A stretch of DNA of 64,000 nucleotides from Pseudomonadota bacterium (GCA_021325135.1 JAJPHT010000015.1:62001-126000); one strand, 5' to 3'; positions 6,447 to 15,444 are shown, counted from the stretch's first letter. Program-made: numbers and translations. Notes: generated by a model not told the origin, from the sequence alone.

Positions 6447-8243
6447 ATGCGCCGCGTGTCCCGTTCCAAGGACGAGATCGGCGAGCGGACGCGCTACCTG
6501 CGGCGTTGGACCCTGATGGGCGTCGCCATCGGCGCGGCCTCCGCCGCCGGCGCGCTCTTCCTCATCGCGGCCGTGAAGCTCGTCTCGGCGTGGACGCTGG
6601 GCGCCATGGCCGGCCTCACGCCCCCCGAGCCGGGCGGCGAGGCGGCGGCCGGCTACGTCTACCACGTCGCGCGCCCGTGGGCGATCCCGCTGGTCATGGG
6701 CGCGGGCGGGCTCGTGGGCGGCCTCCTCGTCTGGTGGCTCGCCCCCGAGACCGCAGGCGTCGGGACCAACGCGGCGATCCGGGCGTTCCACCAGCGCGAG
6801 GAGATCCCGCTCCGGACGCCGATCCTCAAGGTCGTCACGAGCGCCATCACCATCGGCACGGGGATGACCAGCGGCCGCGAAGGCCCCATCGCGCAGATCG
6901 GCGCCGGCACGGGAAGCTGGATGGGGCGCGTCTTCAGGCTCACGCCGCGCGAGCGGAACATCGCCCTGGCCGCGGGCCTGGGCGCGGGCATCTCGGCCAT
7001 GTTCAAGGCGCCCCTCGCGGGCGCCATCATCGGCGCGGAGATCTGGTATGCCGAGGACTTCGAGGTGGAGGCGCTCATCCCCGCCATCATCGCCTCCGTC
7101 GTGGGCTACGCCATCGTGGGCTACTTCGTGGGCTTCCAGCCCATCTTCGCCCTGGGGCGCGATCCCGCCGCGTTCGACCACCCCGCGACGCTCCTGCTCT
7201 ACGCCGCCCTGGGCGTCGCGTGCGCCATCGCGGCGCGCGCCCTCTTCGCGGTCTTCTTCCCCACGCAGCGCTTCTTCCGGCGGTTCCCGCTGCCCGTCGC
7301 GACCACGGTGGGCGGCCTCCTCACGGGCCTCGTCGCGCTCGCCGTCCCCTCCGTCGTGGGCACGGGCTACGGCTGGGTGCAGCTCGCGATCCTCAACGAC
7401 TACAGCGTGCTCGGCCCCCTCATGCTCCTGGCCGCCGCGGGCGCGGAGATCGTCTGCGCATCGCTGACGCTGGGCTCGGGGAACTCGGGCGGCATCTTCG
7501 GGCCCAGCGTCGTCATCGGCGGCCTCCTGGGCGCTTCGTTCGGCGCGGGCGCCGCCGCCCTCTTCCCCGGCGTCGTCTCGAACCCCGCCACGTTCGCCAT
7601 CGTGGGCATGGTGGCCTTCTTCGCCGCCACGGCGAAGGCGCCCATCAGCACCATCATCATGATCTCGGAGATGACCGGAGGCTACGGCCTGCTGGCGCCC
7701 GCGCTGGTGGCCGTCGCGGTCGCGTTCCTCCTCTCGGGGCACGGCACCATCTTCCCGGCCCAGGTGAGGACGCGTCTCCAGTCGCCCGCGCACGCCGAGG
7801 AGTTCCGGCCCCTGCGCCTGCGCGAGGTGCGCGTCGCCGACGCCATGACGCGCGAGCCATTGACGATCGACCCCGACGTGCCCGTCTCCCACGCGCTGGA
7901 TGCGCTCGTCAAGGCGCGCGTCGGAGGGCTGCCCGTCCTGGAGGAGGGCCGGCTCGTGGGCATGATCACGCGCACGGACGCCCTCAACGTGCGCGACTCG
8001 GCGCGCGCCCGGACGCCCGTGCGAGAGGCCATGACGACGGCGCTCGTCACGTGCCACCCGGACGAGGACCTCTTCACGGTGCTCGACCGGCTCATCGTCC
8101 ACGACGTGGGGCGCCTGCCCGTGGTCGAGCGCCACGCGCCCGACAAGCTCGTGGGGCTCCTGCGCCGCGCCGACGTGAGGAAGGCGGTCGCCGCGACGGA
8201 GGGGCCGGCGGCGCCCGCGGCGGAGCCGGGCCCCGCGCTCTGA
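6447..8243 (+). CDS. CLC-family chloride channel/transporter with CBS pair
   Basis: A 598-residue membrane protein. Residues 1-450 form the CLC core with about ten membrane helices, and two CBS domains follow (starting at VADAMTREPLTI and VREAMTTALVTC). The gating glutamate is present in GREGP (Glu145), and the second anion motif is GGIFGP. Two positions differ from E. coli ClcA. The first anion motif GSGIP is GVGTN, and the intracellular proton-glutamate pair EE is EI (APLAGAIIGAEIWY). Loss of the second Glu is typical of members that are not tightly proton-coupled, so a channel-like or uncoupled mode is likely. The CBS pair suggests nucleotide control. It is probably monocistronic. Confidence 0.9.
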   Translation: MRRVSRSKDEIGERTRYLRRWTLMGVAIGAASAAGALFLIAAVKLVSAWTLGAMAGLTPPEPGGEAAAGYVYHVARPWAIPLVMGAGGLVGGLLVWWLAPETAGVGTNAAIRAFHQREEIPLRTPILKVVTSAITIGTGMTSGREGPIAQIGAGTGSWMGRVFRLTPRERNIALAAGLGAGISAMFKAPLAGAIIGAEIWYAEDFEVEALIPAIIASVVGYAIVGYFVGFQPIFALGRDPAAFDHPATLLLYAALGVACAIAARALFAVFFPTQRFFRRFPLPVATTVGGLLTGLVALAVPSVVGTGYGWVQLAILNDYSVLGPLMLLAAAGAEIVCASLTLGSGNSGGIFGPSVVIGGLLGASFGAGAAALFPGVVSNPATFAIVGMVAFFAATAKAPISTIIMISEMTGGYGLLAPALVAVAVAFLLSGHGTIFPAQVRTRLQSPAHAEEFRPLRLREVRVADAMTREPLTIDPDVPVSHALDALVKARVGGLPVLEEGRLVGMITRTDALNVRDSARARTPVREAMTTALVTCHPDEDLFTVLDRLIVHDVGRLPVVERHAPDKLVGLLRRADVRKAVAATEGPAAPAAEPGPAL

Positions 8244-8249
8244 GGCGGC

Positions 8250-8462
8250 TCAGGGGAAGCCGGGGCACGGGTCGGTGAAGCAGTCGGGCGAGAGCTCGCT
8301 GCTGCAGAAGCGGGCGCCCGTGAGGGTCGGCACGCAGACCAGCGACTGGCAGGTCGCAGGCGTCACCGCGTCGGAGCACGGGCCCGGGGCCTGGGCGGCG
8401 GCCGTGGCGGTGAAGGCGGCGAAGGCGAGAAGGAGTCCGGCAAGGAGCGTCGCAAGGCGCAT
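8250..8462 (-). CDS. Small secreted Cys-rich protein
   Basis: A 70-residue precursor with a signal peptide (LATLLAGLLLAFAAFTATAAA) and a mature part of about 45 residues holding six cysteines (PGPCSD, PATCQSLVC, ARFCSS, PDCFTDPC). This pattern suggests a disulfide-stapled mini-protein. I chose the ATG at 8462. A longer in-frame start at 8510 would overlap the upstream gene and put a charged tail before the signal sequence. Function unknown. Confidence 0.6.
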   Translation of the reverse strand: MRLATLLAGLLLAFAAFTATAAAQAPGPCSDAVTPATCQSLVCVPTLTGARFCSSELSPDCFTDPCPGFP

Positions 8463-8490
8463 GCGCGGGGGCGAGCCCGATGGCGTCGCT

Positions 8491-9540
8491 TCAGGTCCTT
8501 GCGCGCGCACCCCGGCGGCTGCTGCGCACGACGTCGAACGCCTCGGGGCCCAGCACGAACCCGTCCGTGGGGAGCGTGTGCTCGTTGATGAAGACGAAGC
8601 GCAGCACGTAGCTCACGAAGAAGGAGAGCGGGAGCACGACCGCCGAGAGGGCGAGGCCCACCAGCGCGCCCGCGCCGACGCGGCCCAGCGCGTCCACGGC
8701 CCCGTCACCGTAAGCGAGCACCATGCCCGTCGCGGTAAGCACGCTGGGGATGGTGGAGAGGAGCACGGCCCACGACATGTTGCTCAGGCCCCACTGCGTG
8801 TCCATGGTCTTCGCGTAGCGCGAGCCCACGGCGAAGTCGCAGAGGCGATCGGCGAGCCCCTCCAGAGCCTCGCGCAGCGGCCCCTCGGGCGCGCTGCGGG
8901 CGAAGCGCTCCACGTAGTGCGTGGACACGTCCGTCTCGAAGTCCAGCGCGGCTACGAGGAGAGCGTCGGGGCTCGCCCGGCGCGCGTCCAGGGCCGCTGC
9001 GCATTCCACGGCGCGACGCTCGATGGCGTCGAGGAGGTCCCCCAGGGCCACCTCGTCCTCCCGCAGCGCGAGCGCCGTGCTCGGCGCGTTCCGCCGGGCG
9101 AGGCGCGCGTCCGCGGCGGCGGCCTCCAGGAGGCTGCGCAGGAAGTCGCCCAGCGGAAGGGGGACGTGGCCGCGGCCCGAGGCGCTCCTCACGCGCTCGC
9201 GGAAGCCGTGGTTCGCCTCCTCGCGCTCCTGCAGCGAGCGGACGCCCTTCATCTCGCGGCTGAGCGTCAGCGTCGCCACGGAGACGGCGATGGCCGAGGC
9301 GGTCGCGACGGCGGTCACGAAGCGCGCGAACGCCTCCTGCACGTTCTTCTGGCTCGTGACGGCCTTGGCCAGCTCCGCGGGCCCCGCCGCGACGGCCAGG
9401 AGGACGAGGACGAAGGGCAGGAGCGCGAGGCCGAAGGCGAAGAGCGGGCGGCTGAGGCGGTAGCCCACGAGGGCCCACGCCTTGGGCGCGCGGATGCGGT
9501 CGAGGAAGGGCTTCCGGACGCTGGCGAGCGCGTCGGCCAT
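8491..9540 (-). CDS. Hypothetical membrane protein with four predicted TM helices
   Basis: A 349-residue protein. Two hydrophobic helices lie near residues 33-52 and 70-92, then a soluble mostly helical region of about 160 residues rich in Ala, Arg and Glu, then two more helices near 262-283 and 290-318. The C-terminus is short and basic. The layout (TM pair, cytoplasmic helical domain, TM pair) resembles conserved archaeal membrane proteins of unknown role; I cannot assign a family. It precedes the small Cys-rich protein by 28 nt and may share its message. Confidence 0.75.
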   Translation of the reverse strand: MADALASVRKPFLDRIRAPKAWALVGYRLSRPLFAFGLALLPFVLVLLAVAAGPAELAKAVTSQKNVQEAFARFVTAVATASAIAVSVATLTLSREMKGVRSLQEREEANHGFRERVRSASGRGHVPLPLGDFLRSLLEAAAADARLARRNAPSTALALREDEVALGDLLDAIERRAVECAAALDARRASPDALLVAALDFETDVSTHYVERFARSAPEGPLREALEGLADRLCDFAVGSRYAKTMDTQWGLSNMSWAVLLSTIPSVLTATGMVLAYGDGAVDALGRVGAGALVGLALSAVVLPLSFFVSYVLRFVFINEHTLPTDGFVLGPEAFDVVRSSRRGARART

Positions 9541-9650
9541 GCGGGCTCCTCGCCGCAGGGCAGCTTGGCCGTCGTGGCCGTTTCGTCCATGGGCATCGAG
9601 GCGCGGGCGAGGGCGGAAGGCCTTTGGCGGGCGCGCCCGTTGGCCGGCCG

Positions 9651-10700
9651 TTGAAGGTCCTCGCCCGCGAGCCGGAGGAGGGGCGCGCCAGGCTGCGCGT
9701 CGACACGCTGGACGACCTCTGGCACCTGCACGAGCTGGCGCAGCCCGGCGACGTCGCCACCGCCCTCACGTGGCGCACCGCCGAGCTTGACGCGAAGGGC
9801 GCCGAGCGCGCGGGCAAGGCCGAGAAGCGCGCCATGACGCTCTCGGTGAAGGTCGAGCGCGTCGAGTGGGACGCCTTCTCCAACCGCCTGCGCCTCTTGG
9901 GCCCCATCGTCGAGGGTCCGCAGGACGTGGGAAGCTATCACACCCTGGTCGTCGAGCCCGGGGCCGAGCTGACGCTGCGCAAGCCCCGCGGCTTCCGCCC
10001 CCACGACTGGGAGCGCGTGGAGGAGGCCGTCGCGGCGACCCAGCGGCCGCTGGTCACGTTCCTCGCCATCGAGGAGAACGAGGCCGTCGTCGCCCTGCTG
10101 AGGCAGTACGGCGTCCAGCGCATGGCCGAGGTCTTCGGCCACCAGAGCGGCAAGCAGTACGCCACGGGCCGCGCCGAGGAGGAGGCGTTCTTCGACGAGG
10201 TCCTCATGGCGCTGCGCGACTACCGCCCCGAGGGCGCGCCGCTCCTCGTCGTGGGCCCGGGCTTCGCGAAGGAGCGCTTCCTTGCTCACGCCCGCGCGAA
10301 GCAGCCCGCCCTCGTCAAGGGCGCCGCGGTGGAGGCCACGGGGCAGGCCGGCATGGCGGGCGTCCACGAGGCGCTCAAGCGCGGCAGCGTCGAGCGCGTC
10401 GCCAAGGACTCGCGTGTGGCGCGCGAGACCGCCCTCGTCGAGCGATTCCTGGAGGCCTTGGGCAAGGGCGGCCTCGTGGCCTACGGCGCGGACGAGGTGC
10501 GCCGCGCGGCGGAGATGGGGGCGGCGGACGTCGTGCTCGTGGCGGACCACCTCGTGCGCGAGGGCCCCGGCGTCGCCTTCCTGGACCTCGCCCGCGGCAC
10601 GGGCGCGCAGGCTCACATCATCTCCACGCTCCACGAGGCGGGGCAGCGCTTCGACGCGCTGGGCGGGGTCGGCGCGCTCCTGCGTTACCCGCTCCCCTGA
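9651..10700 (+). CDS. pelA: Pelota (Dom34/aPelota) ribosome rescue factor
   Basis: A 349-residue protein with the three Pelota domains. The N-terminal Sm-like domain opens MKVLAREPEEGRARLRV, followed by TLDDLWHLHEL and PGD. The central domain (FLAIEENEAVVALLRQYG) and a C-terminal eRF1-like domain (GLVAYGADEVRRAAEMGAAD) follow. Pelota enters the empty A site of stalled ribosomes and, with ABCE1, splits them. It lacks the GGQ peptide-release motif, as expected. TTG at 9651 was chosen because it places the first residues exactly where the family begins; a GTG further upstream would add a non-conserved extension. Confidence 0.92.
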   Translation: MKVLAREPEEGRARLRVDTLDDLWHLHELAQPGDVATALTWRTAELDAKGAERAGKAEKRAMTLSVKVERVEWDAFSNRLRLLGPIVEGPQDVGSYHTLVVEPGAELTLRKPRGFRPHDWERVEEAVAATQRPLVTFLAIEENEAVVALLRQYGVQRMAEVFGHQSGKQYATGRAEEEAFFDEVLMALRDYRPEGAPLLVVGPGFAKERFLAHARAKQPALVKGAAVEATGQAGMAGVHEALKRGSVERVAKDSRVARETALVERFLEALGKGGLVAYGADEVRRAAEMGAADVVLVADHLVREGPGVAFLDLARGTGAQAHIISTLHEAGQRFDALGGVGALLRYPLP

Positions 10701-10754
10701 GGCCCTGGGCCCCTGGGCGCAGGCTTACGCCCCGAGGCGGCCAGCGCGGGCGCG

Positions 10755-11468
10755 ATGCGCGCGGCGGGGCTCCTCCTTCTCTTGGCCCTGCTGGCGCCCG
10801 CCGTCGCCGCGCAGGACCAGGTGCGCATCGCCTTCGCGCTGCGGGAGAGCGACACCGTGATCGAGGGCGACCTCGCCCCGGGGCAGTCGGTCGCCTACGA
10901 GGTGCCCCTCGACGCGCCCAACCTCACCCGCGTAACGTTCTCGCTGACGTGGTCCGAGACGCAGGACCTCACGGGGCTCTCGGGCCCTGACTCGTTCCAC
11001 CTCTCTGTCTCCACGCCCCAGGGGCGGACCGCCGGGGAGACCAGCGGCTCGCGCGGCGCCCTGGAGGTGGCCTCCGACGCCAACGAGCTTCCCGCCAGCG
11101 CCATCGTCCCCGCCTCCGAGGCCGCGGAGCGCATGGCCGCAGCCACGACGCACGCGGGCCAGGGCGCGTGGCGCGCGACGGTGCGGCTCGACGACGCGGG
11201 CGGCGCCCTCGACCGCGGCAACCACCACCGGCTCACCGTGCGCGCGCTGCGCTACGAGGCCGTCCCCCTGACGCCCGCCACCGGCGGCCCCGATTTCGGC
11301 GCCCGGGTCGCGTCGCCCCCGGACTGGCCCGGCGCGGCCGCCCTCCTGGGGGTCGGGGCCTGCATCCTCGCGGGTGCAGGGATCGGCCAGGCCGTCGCCC
11401 GTCGCCGGGCGCGCAAGGCCCGATCCGCTCTCCCTCCAGGGGACAACACCCCCTTGGCGAAACGGTGA
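10755..11468 (+). CDS. Secreted, C-terminally membrane-anchored protein
   Basis: A 237-residue protein with a signal peptide (AAGLLLLLALLAPAVAA), an extracytoplasmic domain of about 170 residues rich in beta strands, one transmembrane helix near 197-218 and a basic tail (ARRRARKARS). One asparagine in an N-x-T sequon (PNLTRV) could be glycosylated. No enzymatic motif is evident. It follows pelA by 54 nt in the same direction. Function unknown. Confidence 0.7.
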   Translation: MRAAGLLLLLALLAPAVAAQDQVRIAFALRESDTVIEGDLAPGQSVAYEVPLDAPNLTRVTFSLTWSETQDLTGLSGPDSFHLSVSTPQGRTAGETSGSRGALEVASDANELPASAIVPASEAAERMAAATTHAGQGAWRATVRLDDAGGALDRGNHHRLTVRALRYEAVPLTPATGGPDFGARVASPPDWPGAAALLGVGACILAGAGIGQAVARRRARKARSALPPGDNTPLAKR

Positions 11469-11534
11469 CACCCCGAGGTCGCCCGGCCGGGTGACGGGCG
11501 ATGGGTGATAGCCCCCCGCCCCATTCTCCGACGC

Positions 11535-11786
11535 ATGGAATCGGCGCTCGCCTCCGACGCGTACCTGGAGGCGTTCATGAGCGGCTTCGAGTTCGTCCTG
11601 CTGGCCATCCGCGGCCGGCTCGCCGAGGGGGAGGTCCCCCCGGAAGAGCGCGCCCGGCTGGAGGGTTTCCTGGCGGACTACTGGCGCATCTCCGCCTCGT
11701 ACCACGCGCGCCACCCGGCGAAGCCCACGCACGGCCTGACCGTGGACGTGTTCCGCGCCGACCTGCCCGCGCAGGCCGTGAACTGA
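11535..11786 (+). CDS. Hypothetical 83-residue helical protein
   Basis: A short acidic helical protein (MESALASDAYLEAFMSGFEF to PAQAVN). The ATG at 11535 is preferred over an in-frame GTG at 11505, whose extra residues (IAPRPILRR) look non-coding. No Cys or membrane segment is present and the family is unknown. Its stop abuts the stop of the convergent gene at 11787 with no gap. Confidence 0.55.
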   Translation: MESALASDAYLEAFMSGFEFVLLAIRGRLAEGEVPPEERARLEGFLADYWRISASYHARHPAKPTHGLTVDVFRADLPAQAVN

Positions 11787-12005
11787 TCAGTCGAGGGCCT
11801 TCAGGCGCTTGACGAGGGCGCGGACCCCCACCAGGATCAGCCCGTAGGATAGGAGCGAGTCCCAGTCGTGCTTCGCCATGGCCGGGCTCTCCGAGACGAG
11901 AAGCCGGCGGACCTCCTCCTTCTCCTCCGCCGTCAGATGGTGGGTCACCTGGTCCTTGCCCAGGAGATATTGGAGACGCCGGAAGCCGGCGGGAGAGAGC
12001 GTCAT
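11787..12005 (-). CDS. Small protein with C-terminal hydrophobic helix
   Basis: A 72-residue protein. Residues 1-47 are charged and helical (LTAEEKEEVRRLLVSESP), and a moderately hydrophobic stretch near 50-64 (LLSYGLILVGVRALV) could be a tail anchor. It overlaps the upstream gene by ATGA at 12002-12005, so the two are translationally coupled. No family recognised. Confidence 0.6.
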   Translation of the reverse strand: MTLSPAGFRRLQYLLGKDQVTHHLTAEEKEEVRRLLVSESPAMAKHDWDSLLSYGLILVGVRALVKRLKALD

Positions 12006-12265
12006 CGTCGGCCTCCGCGGAAGGACCGGCGAACGTCCTCCGACCCGTGCCGTCGGATCATGTCCCTTAGAGGTTCTAAGACCTCCATTTCTTTTTCGAG
12101 CATCCGGATGCGCTCCTCGGTTTCCTTGGCGGGATGCTCCTCGGCGTCTCGCTCCAGCCGGCCCAGCCGCCGCTCCAGGGCGATGCGGAACGCCACCGCG
12201 GAGGCGCCGAAGCTGAGGAGCGCGCCTACGCCCGCGTCCAGGACCGAGCCGGGGAGATCGACCAC
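12002..12265 (-). CDS. Small protein: N-terminal TM helix plus coiled coil
   Basis: About 87 residues from a GTG at 12265. A hydrophobic helix (DAGVGALLSFGASAVAF) is followed by a charged coiled coil (LERRLGRLERDAEEH, IRMLEKEMEVLEPLRDMI) and a basic tail. The start is uncertain: an ATG at 12343 would add 26 residues of atypical composition. It overlaps the downstream small gene by 4 nt. The two may form a membrane complex, but there is no functional clue. Confidence 0.5.
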   Translation of the reverse strand: MVDLPGSVLDAGVGALLSFGASAVAFRIALERRLGRLERDAEEHPAKETEERIRMLEKEMEVLEPLRDMIRRHGSEDVRRSFRGGRR

Positions 12266-12367
12266 GCGGAGGTAGGTCGCGCGGGGCGTGATGAATCCTC
12301 TCCGGGAATCGCGCCACGCGACGCAGAGGCACGGAGCCTTCATGACCCGTCAACGGTCTGCCCGCGC

Positions 12368-13288
12368 GTGACCGGCATCCTGGAGACGGAGGGTCTCGTG
12401 AAGACGTACCGCGGCGTGCGCGCCGTGGACAACGTCACCCTCTCCGTCCAGAAGGGGGAGATCTACGGCTTCCTCGGCCCCAACGGCGCGGGCAAGACGA
12501 CCACGCTGCGCATGCTCATGGGCCTCGCGCGGCCCGACGCGGGGCAGGTCCGCGTCCGCGGCGTCGACCCCCTGGCGGACCCCGCGGGCGCCCACTCCGG
12601 GCTGGGCTTCCTCCCCGAGACGCTCTCCTTCTACAAGACGCTCAGCGGCCGGCAGACGCTCCGCTTCTTCGCCGAGGTCAAGGGGCTGCCCCGCGAGCGC
12701 GCCGACGAGGCGCTGGCCCTCGTGGGCCTCGCCGAGGCGGGCGACAAGCGCGTGGGCGAATACTCCCGTGGCATGACGCAGCGCGTCGGCCTCGCGCAGG
12801 CGCTCATGGGCGACCCCGAGATCCTCGTCCTCGACGAGCCCACCGGCGGCCTCGACCCCCTCGCGCACCGCCAGGTGAAGGACCTCCTGCGCGACCGCAA
12901 CCGCAAGGGGACGACCATCATCTTCAGCAGCCACATCCTCACCGAGGTCCAGGAGCTTGCCAACCGCGTCGGCATGATGCGCAAGGGCCAGCTCGTCGCC
13001 CAGGACACCGTGGACGCCCTGCGCAGCCGCATCGGCCTCAAGGGCACCCTCGTCCTCACCGTGCAGAACGCCTCGCCCTCCATCGCGGTGGAGGTCCAGA
13101 AGATGCCCGGCGTCGACTCCGCGACGCTCCAGGGGGACCGCCTCTCGGTGGTCTGCGACGCCGCGCTGCGCTTCGACGTCGCCAAGCGCGTCGAGGAGAG
13201 CGGCGGCCGCGTCCTCAACATGGAGACCAAGGACGCGAGCCTCGAAGACGTGTTCGTCACCCTTGCCCAGGGAGGTGCCGTCCGATGA
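12368..13288 (+). CDS. ABC transporter ATP-binding protein (ABC-2 exporter type)
   Basis: A 306-residue ATPase. Walker A is GPNGAGKTT, the signature loop is YSRGMTQRVGLAQAL (a variant of LSGGQ common in this subfamily), Walker B is ILVLDEPTGGLDP, and the switch His lies in FSSHILTE. A C-terminal extension of about 80 residues is typical of exporters such as NosF, CcmA and Nod-type. The GTG start at 12368 puts residue 1 just before the conserved beta strand. The gene shares ATGA with the permease gene downstream, so the pair forms one exporter. The substrate cannot be told. Confidence 0.9.
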   Translation: MTGILETEGLVKTYRGVRAVDNVTLSVQKGEIYGFLGPNGAGKTTTLRMLMGLARPDAGQVRVRGVDPLADPAGAHSGLGFLPETLSFYKTLSGRQTLRFFAEVKGLPRERADEALALVGLAEAGDKRVGEYSRGMTQRVGLAQALMGDPEILVLDEPTGGLDPLAHRQVKDLLRDRNRKGTTIIFSSHILTEVQELANRVGMMRKGQLVAQDTVDALRSRIGLKGTLVLTVQNASPSIAVEVQKMPGVDSATLQGDRLSVVCDAALRFDVAKRVEESGGRVLNMETKDASLEDVFVTLAQGGAVR

Positions 13289-14151
13289 GCTGGACCGCCG
13301 TCGCCAAGAAGGAGTTCCTGGAGAACGTCCGCAACTACTGGATCATCGCCATCACGGTGGTCTTCCTGGTGCTGGTGCTCGTGAGCAGCGCCGTCGTGGG
13401 CGCCTTCTCCAGCGTGGGCAGCAACGCCCCCGCGCGCCTCGCCAGCATCGACGCCACCATCACGACCATGCGCTTCGTGGGCGGCTTCCTGCTGCCTATC
13501 ATCGCGCTCATGCTGGGCTTCGGCACGCTGGCGGGCGAGCGCGAGAGCGGCAGCCTCGGGCTCCTCATCGCGCAGCCGGTCACGCGCGCCCAGATCCTCC
13601 TGGGCAAGTTCGTGGGCCTCTACGCGGTCCTTGCCTCCGCGATCCTCGTGGGGCTGGGCGGCTCCGCGCTCATCGTGCTGGCCAACGCGCCCTCCTCGCC
13701 CAACGCGATGAACCACCTGATCCTCTTCCTCGTCATCACGCTGGCGTGGGCCGGCGCGTGGCTCTCGCTGACGCTCCTCGTCTCGGCGTACTTCCAGCGC
13801 CGCGGCACCGCGATCGCGGGCAGCCTCCTGGCGTGGTTCATCATGTCCATCGTCTGGCTGCCGCTCACCATCCTCCTCGTGGTCGCGGCAGGCGCCCGCG
13901 TGGCGTCTGCCCCCGGCGCGCGCCCCTCGGCGCCAAGCTGGCTCAACGTCATGGAGCTGCTCAACCCCGACGCGGTGTACGGCGGCCTCCTGGCCAAGAG
14001 CATCGGCGGCCTCGCGGGCGTCGTGGGCCAGCTTCTGGAGGCCGTGGTGCCCAGCCAGCCGTCCACGGCCACGTTCGTCGTCGCCATGGCGGCGTGGATT
14101 GTCGTCCCCCTGGCGGGCGCCTACTGGCTCTTCGCCAACAAGGACGTCTGA
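13285..14151 (+). CDS. ABC-2 type permease
   Basis: A 288-residue membrane protein with six predicted helices. It starts MSWTAVAKKEFLENVRNYW, followed by the first helix. The conserved GTLAGERESGSLGLLIAQPVTR loop matches the NosY/ABC-2 permease family, where this segment contacts the ATPase. It overlaps the ATPase gene by 4 nt. Together they would move a substrate outward, perhaps a lipid, drug or peptide; neighbours do not narrow this. Confidence 0.88.
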   Translation: MSWTAVAKKEFLENVRNYWIIAITVVFLVLVLVSSAVVGAFSSVGSNAPARLASIDATITTMRFVGGFLLPIIALMLGFGTLAGERESGSLGLLIAQPVTRAQILLGKFVGLYAVLASAILVGLGGSALIVLANAPSSPNAMNHLILFLVITLAWAGAWLSLTLLVSAYFQRRGTAIAGSLLAWFIMSIVWLPLTILLVVAAGARVASAPGARPSAPSWLNVMELLNPDAVYGGLLAKSIGGLAGVVGQLLEAVVPSQPSTATFVVAMAAWIVVPLAGAYWLFANKDV

Positions 14152-14157
14152 GGCGCC

Positions 14158-14460
14158 CTACGGGAGCCGCAGGTTGTCCTTGAAGCCCTTCACCTGCCCG
14201 CGGCGGCGCAGGTAGGAGAGGAGGGAGTGGACGCGCCCCAGGGGGATGCGCGTCCGGCGCTGGATGTCTGCGGCCGAGCGGGCCCCCGCGCGCATGGCCT
14301 CCAGGATGGCCCCCGTCTGGGTGGAGCGGGCGGGCTTGCGGGCCCGCACGGGGCGGTGGGGGTGCTTGGCCATGGAGTGCGCCCGGGCGTCCCTGGAGCT
14401 GGGGAATAGGGCGAAGCACGCCGTGCAGGCGTAACTGATCACCTTGCGAACGCGCCGCAT
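14158..14460 (-). CDS. Zinc-finger plus winged-helix DNA-binding protein
   Basis: A 100-residue basic protein. A C2H2-like finger near the N-terminus has C-x2-C and H-x4-H (YACTACFALF, then RAHSMAKHPH). A winged-helix-like domain follows (GAILEAMRAGARSAADIQRRT, PLGRVHSLLSYLRRRGQVKGF). The likely role is a transcription regulator or chromatin factor. I used the ATG at 14460, preceded by AAGGA; a GTG at 14505 would add 15 residues. It converges on the ABC permease gene with a 6-nt gap. Confidence 0.75.
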   Translation of the reverse strand: MRRVRKVISYACTACFALFPSSRDARAHSMAKHPHRPVRARKPARSTQTGAILEAMRAGARSAADIQRRTRIPLGRVHSLLSYLRRRGQVKGFKDNLRLP

Positions 14461-14527
14461 GTCCTTGGGATTCCAAGGTCTGTCAAGAGCATTTCGGCTC
14501 GTCACGGAAGCGTTGAGGGGTTTCGCG

Positions 14528-15418
14528 TTACGCGCCGGCGGGGACGGACGCGGCGGCGGGGGCGCTCTCGGGCGCCAGGTCGCGGGGCTGGAAGGAGAGG
14601 TAGACGTTGTAGAGGAACAGCGCGAGCGCCGTCCCCACGGGGGCGTAGACGAGGCTCATGACGAAGGGGCCGTAGATGCCCGTGACGCCCACGACGGGGC
14701 CCGCGAGGAGGCCGACGCCCCCCGTGAGGAGGAAGCCGAAGAGGAGCGCCACCAGCGTCGTCGCCAGGTGGTCCGAGACGAGCTGCACGCTTTCCCGCAC
14801 GGCGCTGCGGACGCCCTTCCCCGACTCGATGACCGCGTAGGGCGCGTAGAGGAGGAGCACGTCCACGGCCAGGACGCCCAGCCCGTAGTTGCCGAAGCGC
14901 GGCAGCAGCAGCGGGAGCAGCAGCGCGGCGATGGCGAGGATGGCCTGGACGCCGCGCAGCGCGAGGAACGTCCGCCAGTGGCGCCCTCCGGTCGTGGTGA
15001 AGGCCTCCTTGATGCGGCTCCACGCGTCGGGGTGGCGCCCCTCCTCCAGGATGTCGTGCTCGGTGAGGTAGACCACCTTGAGGACGCCCAGGAAGCCCGC
15101 CTCGGCGTAGGCCAGGAGCGGGATGGAGACGAGGATGAGCGTGAGGGCGGCGAGGATGGCGAGGCGGCCCAGCCCCGAGATGGCGGGCGTCGGGCCCATG
15201 ACGTCGCCCACGGTGGGGAGCGCGTGGGGCACCGCGACGGGGAAGAGCGGCAGGCGGTAGCCCTGGGGGAAGAGAAGCTCGACGTGCGCGATGGAGGCGA
15301 AGAGCGCGGTGCCCAGGAGGAGGTAGCCCAGGTCCACCAGCAGGGGCACGAGGACGGCGCGGGGCCGGTGCAGCACGGCGTCGACGCTCCGGCCGAACAG
15401 CTCGCCGACGCCCTCCAT
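14528..15418 (-). CDS. Multi-pass membrane protein, glycerophosphoryl-diester/DUF4013-like layout
   Basis: A 296-residue protein with about six hydrophobic segments and an amphipathic N-terminus (GVGELFGRSVDAVLHRPR). The pattern of long paired helices, an internal Arg/His loop (EEGRHPDAWSRIKEAF) and a repeated second half resembles archaeal DUF4013-like membrane proteins. I call it only an integral membrane protein. The start ATG at 15418 follows a GC-rich gap after the ferredoxin gene, 26 nt upstream. No enzyme motif. Confidence 0.75.
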   Translation of the reverse strand: MEGVGELFGRSVDAVLHRPRAVLVPLLVDLGYLLLGTALFASIAHVELLFPQGYRLPLFPVAVPHALPTVGDVMGPTPAISGLGRLAILAALTLILVSIPLLAYAEAGFLGVLKVVYLTEHDILEEGRHPDAWSRIKEAFTTTGGRHWRTFLALRGVQAILAIAALLLPLLLPRFGNYGLGVLAVDVLLLYAPYAVIESGKGVRSAVRESVQLVSDHLATTLVALLFGFLLTGGVGLLAGPVVGVTGIYGPFVMSLVYAPVGTALALFLYNVYLSFQPRDLAPESAPAAASVPAGA

Positions 15419-15444
15419 GCGGGGGGATGGCGGGGCGGAGCCCT

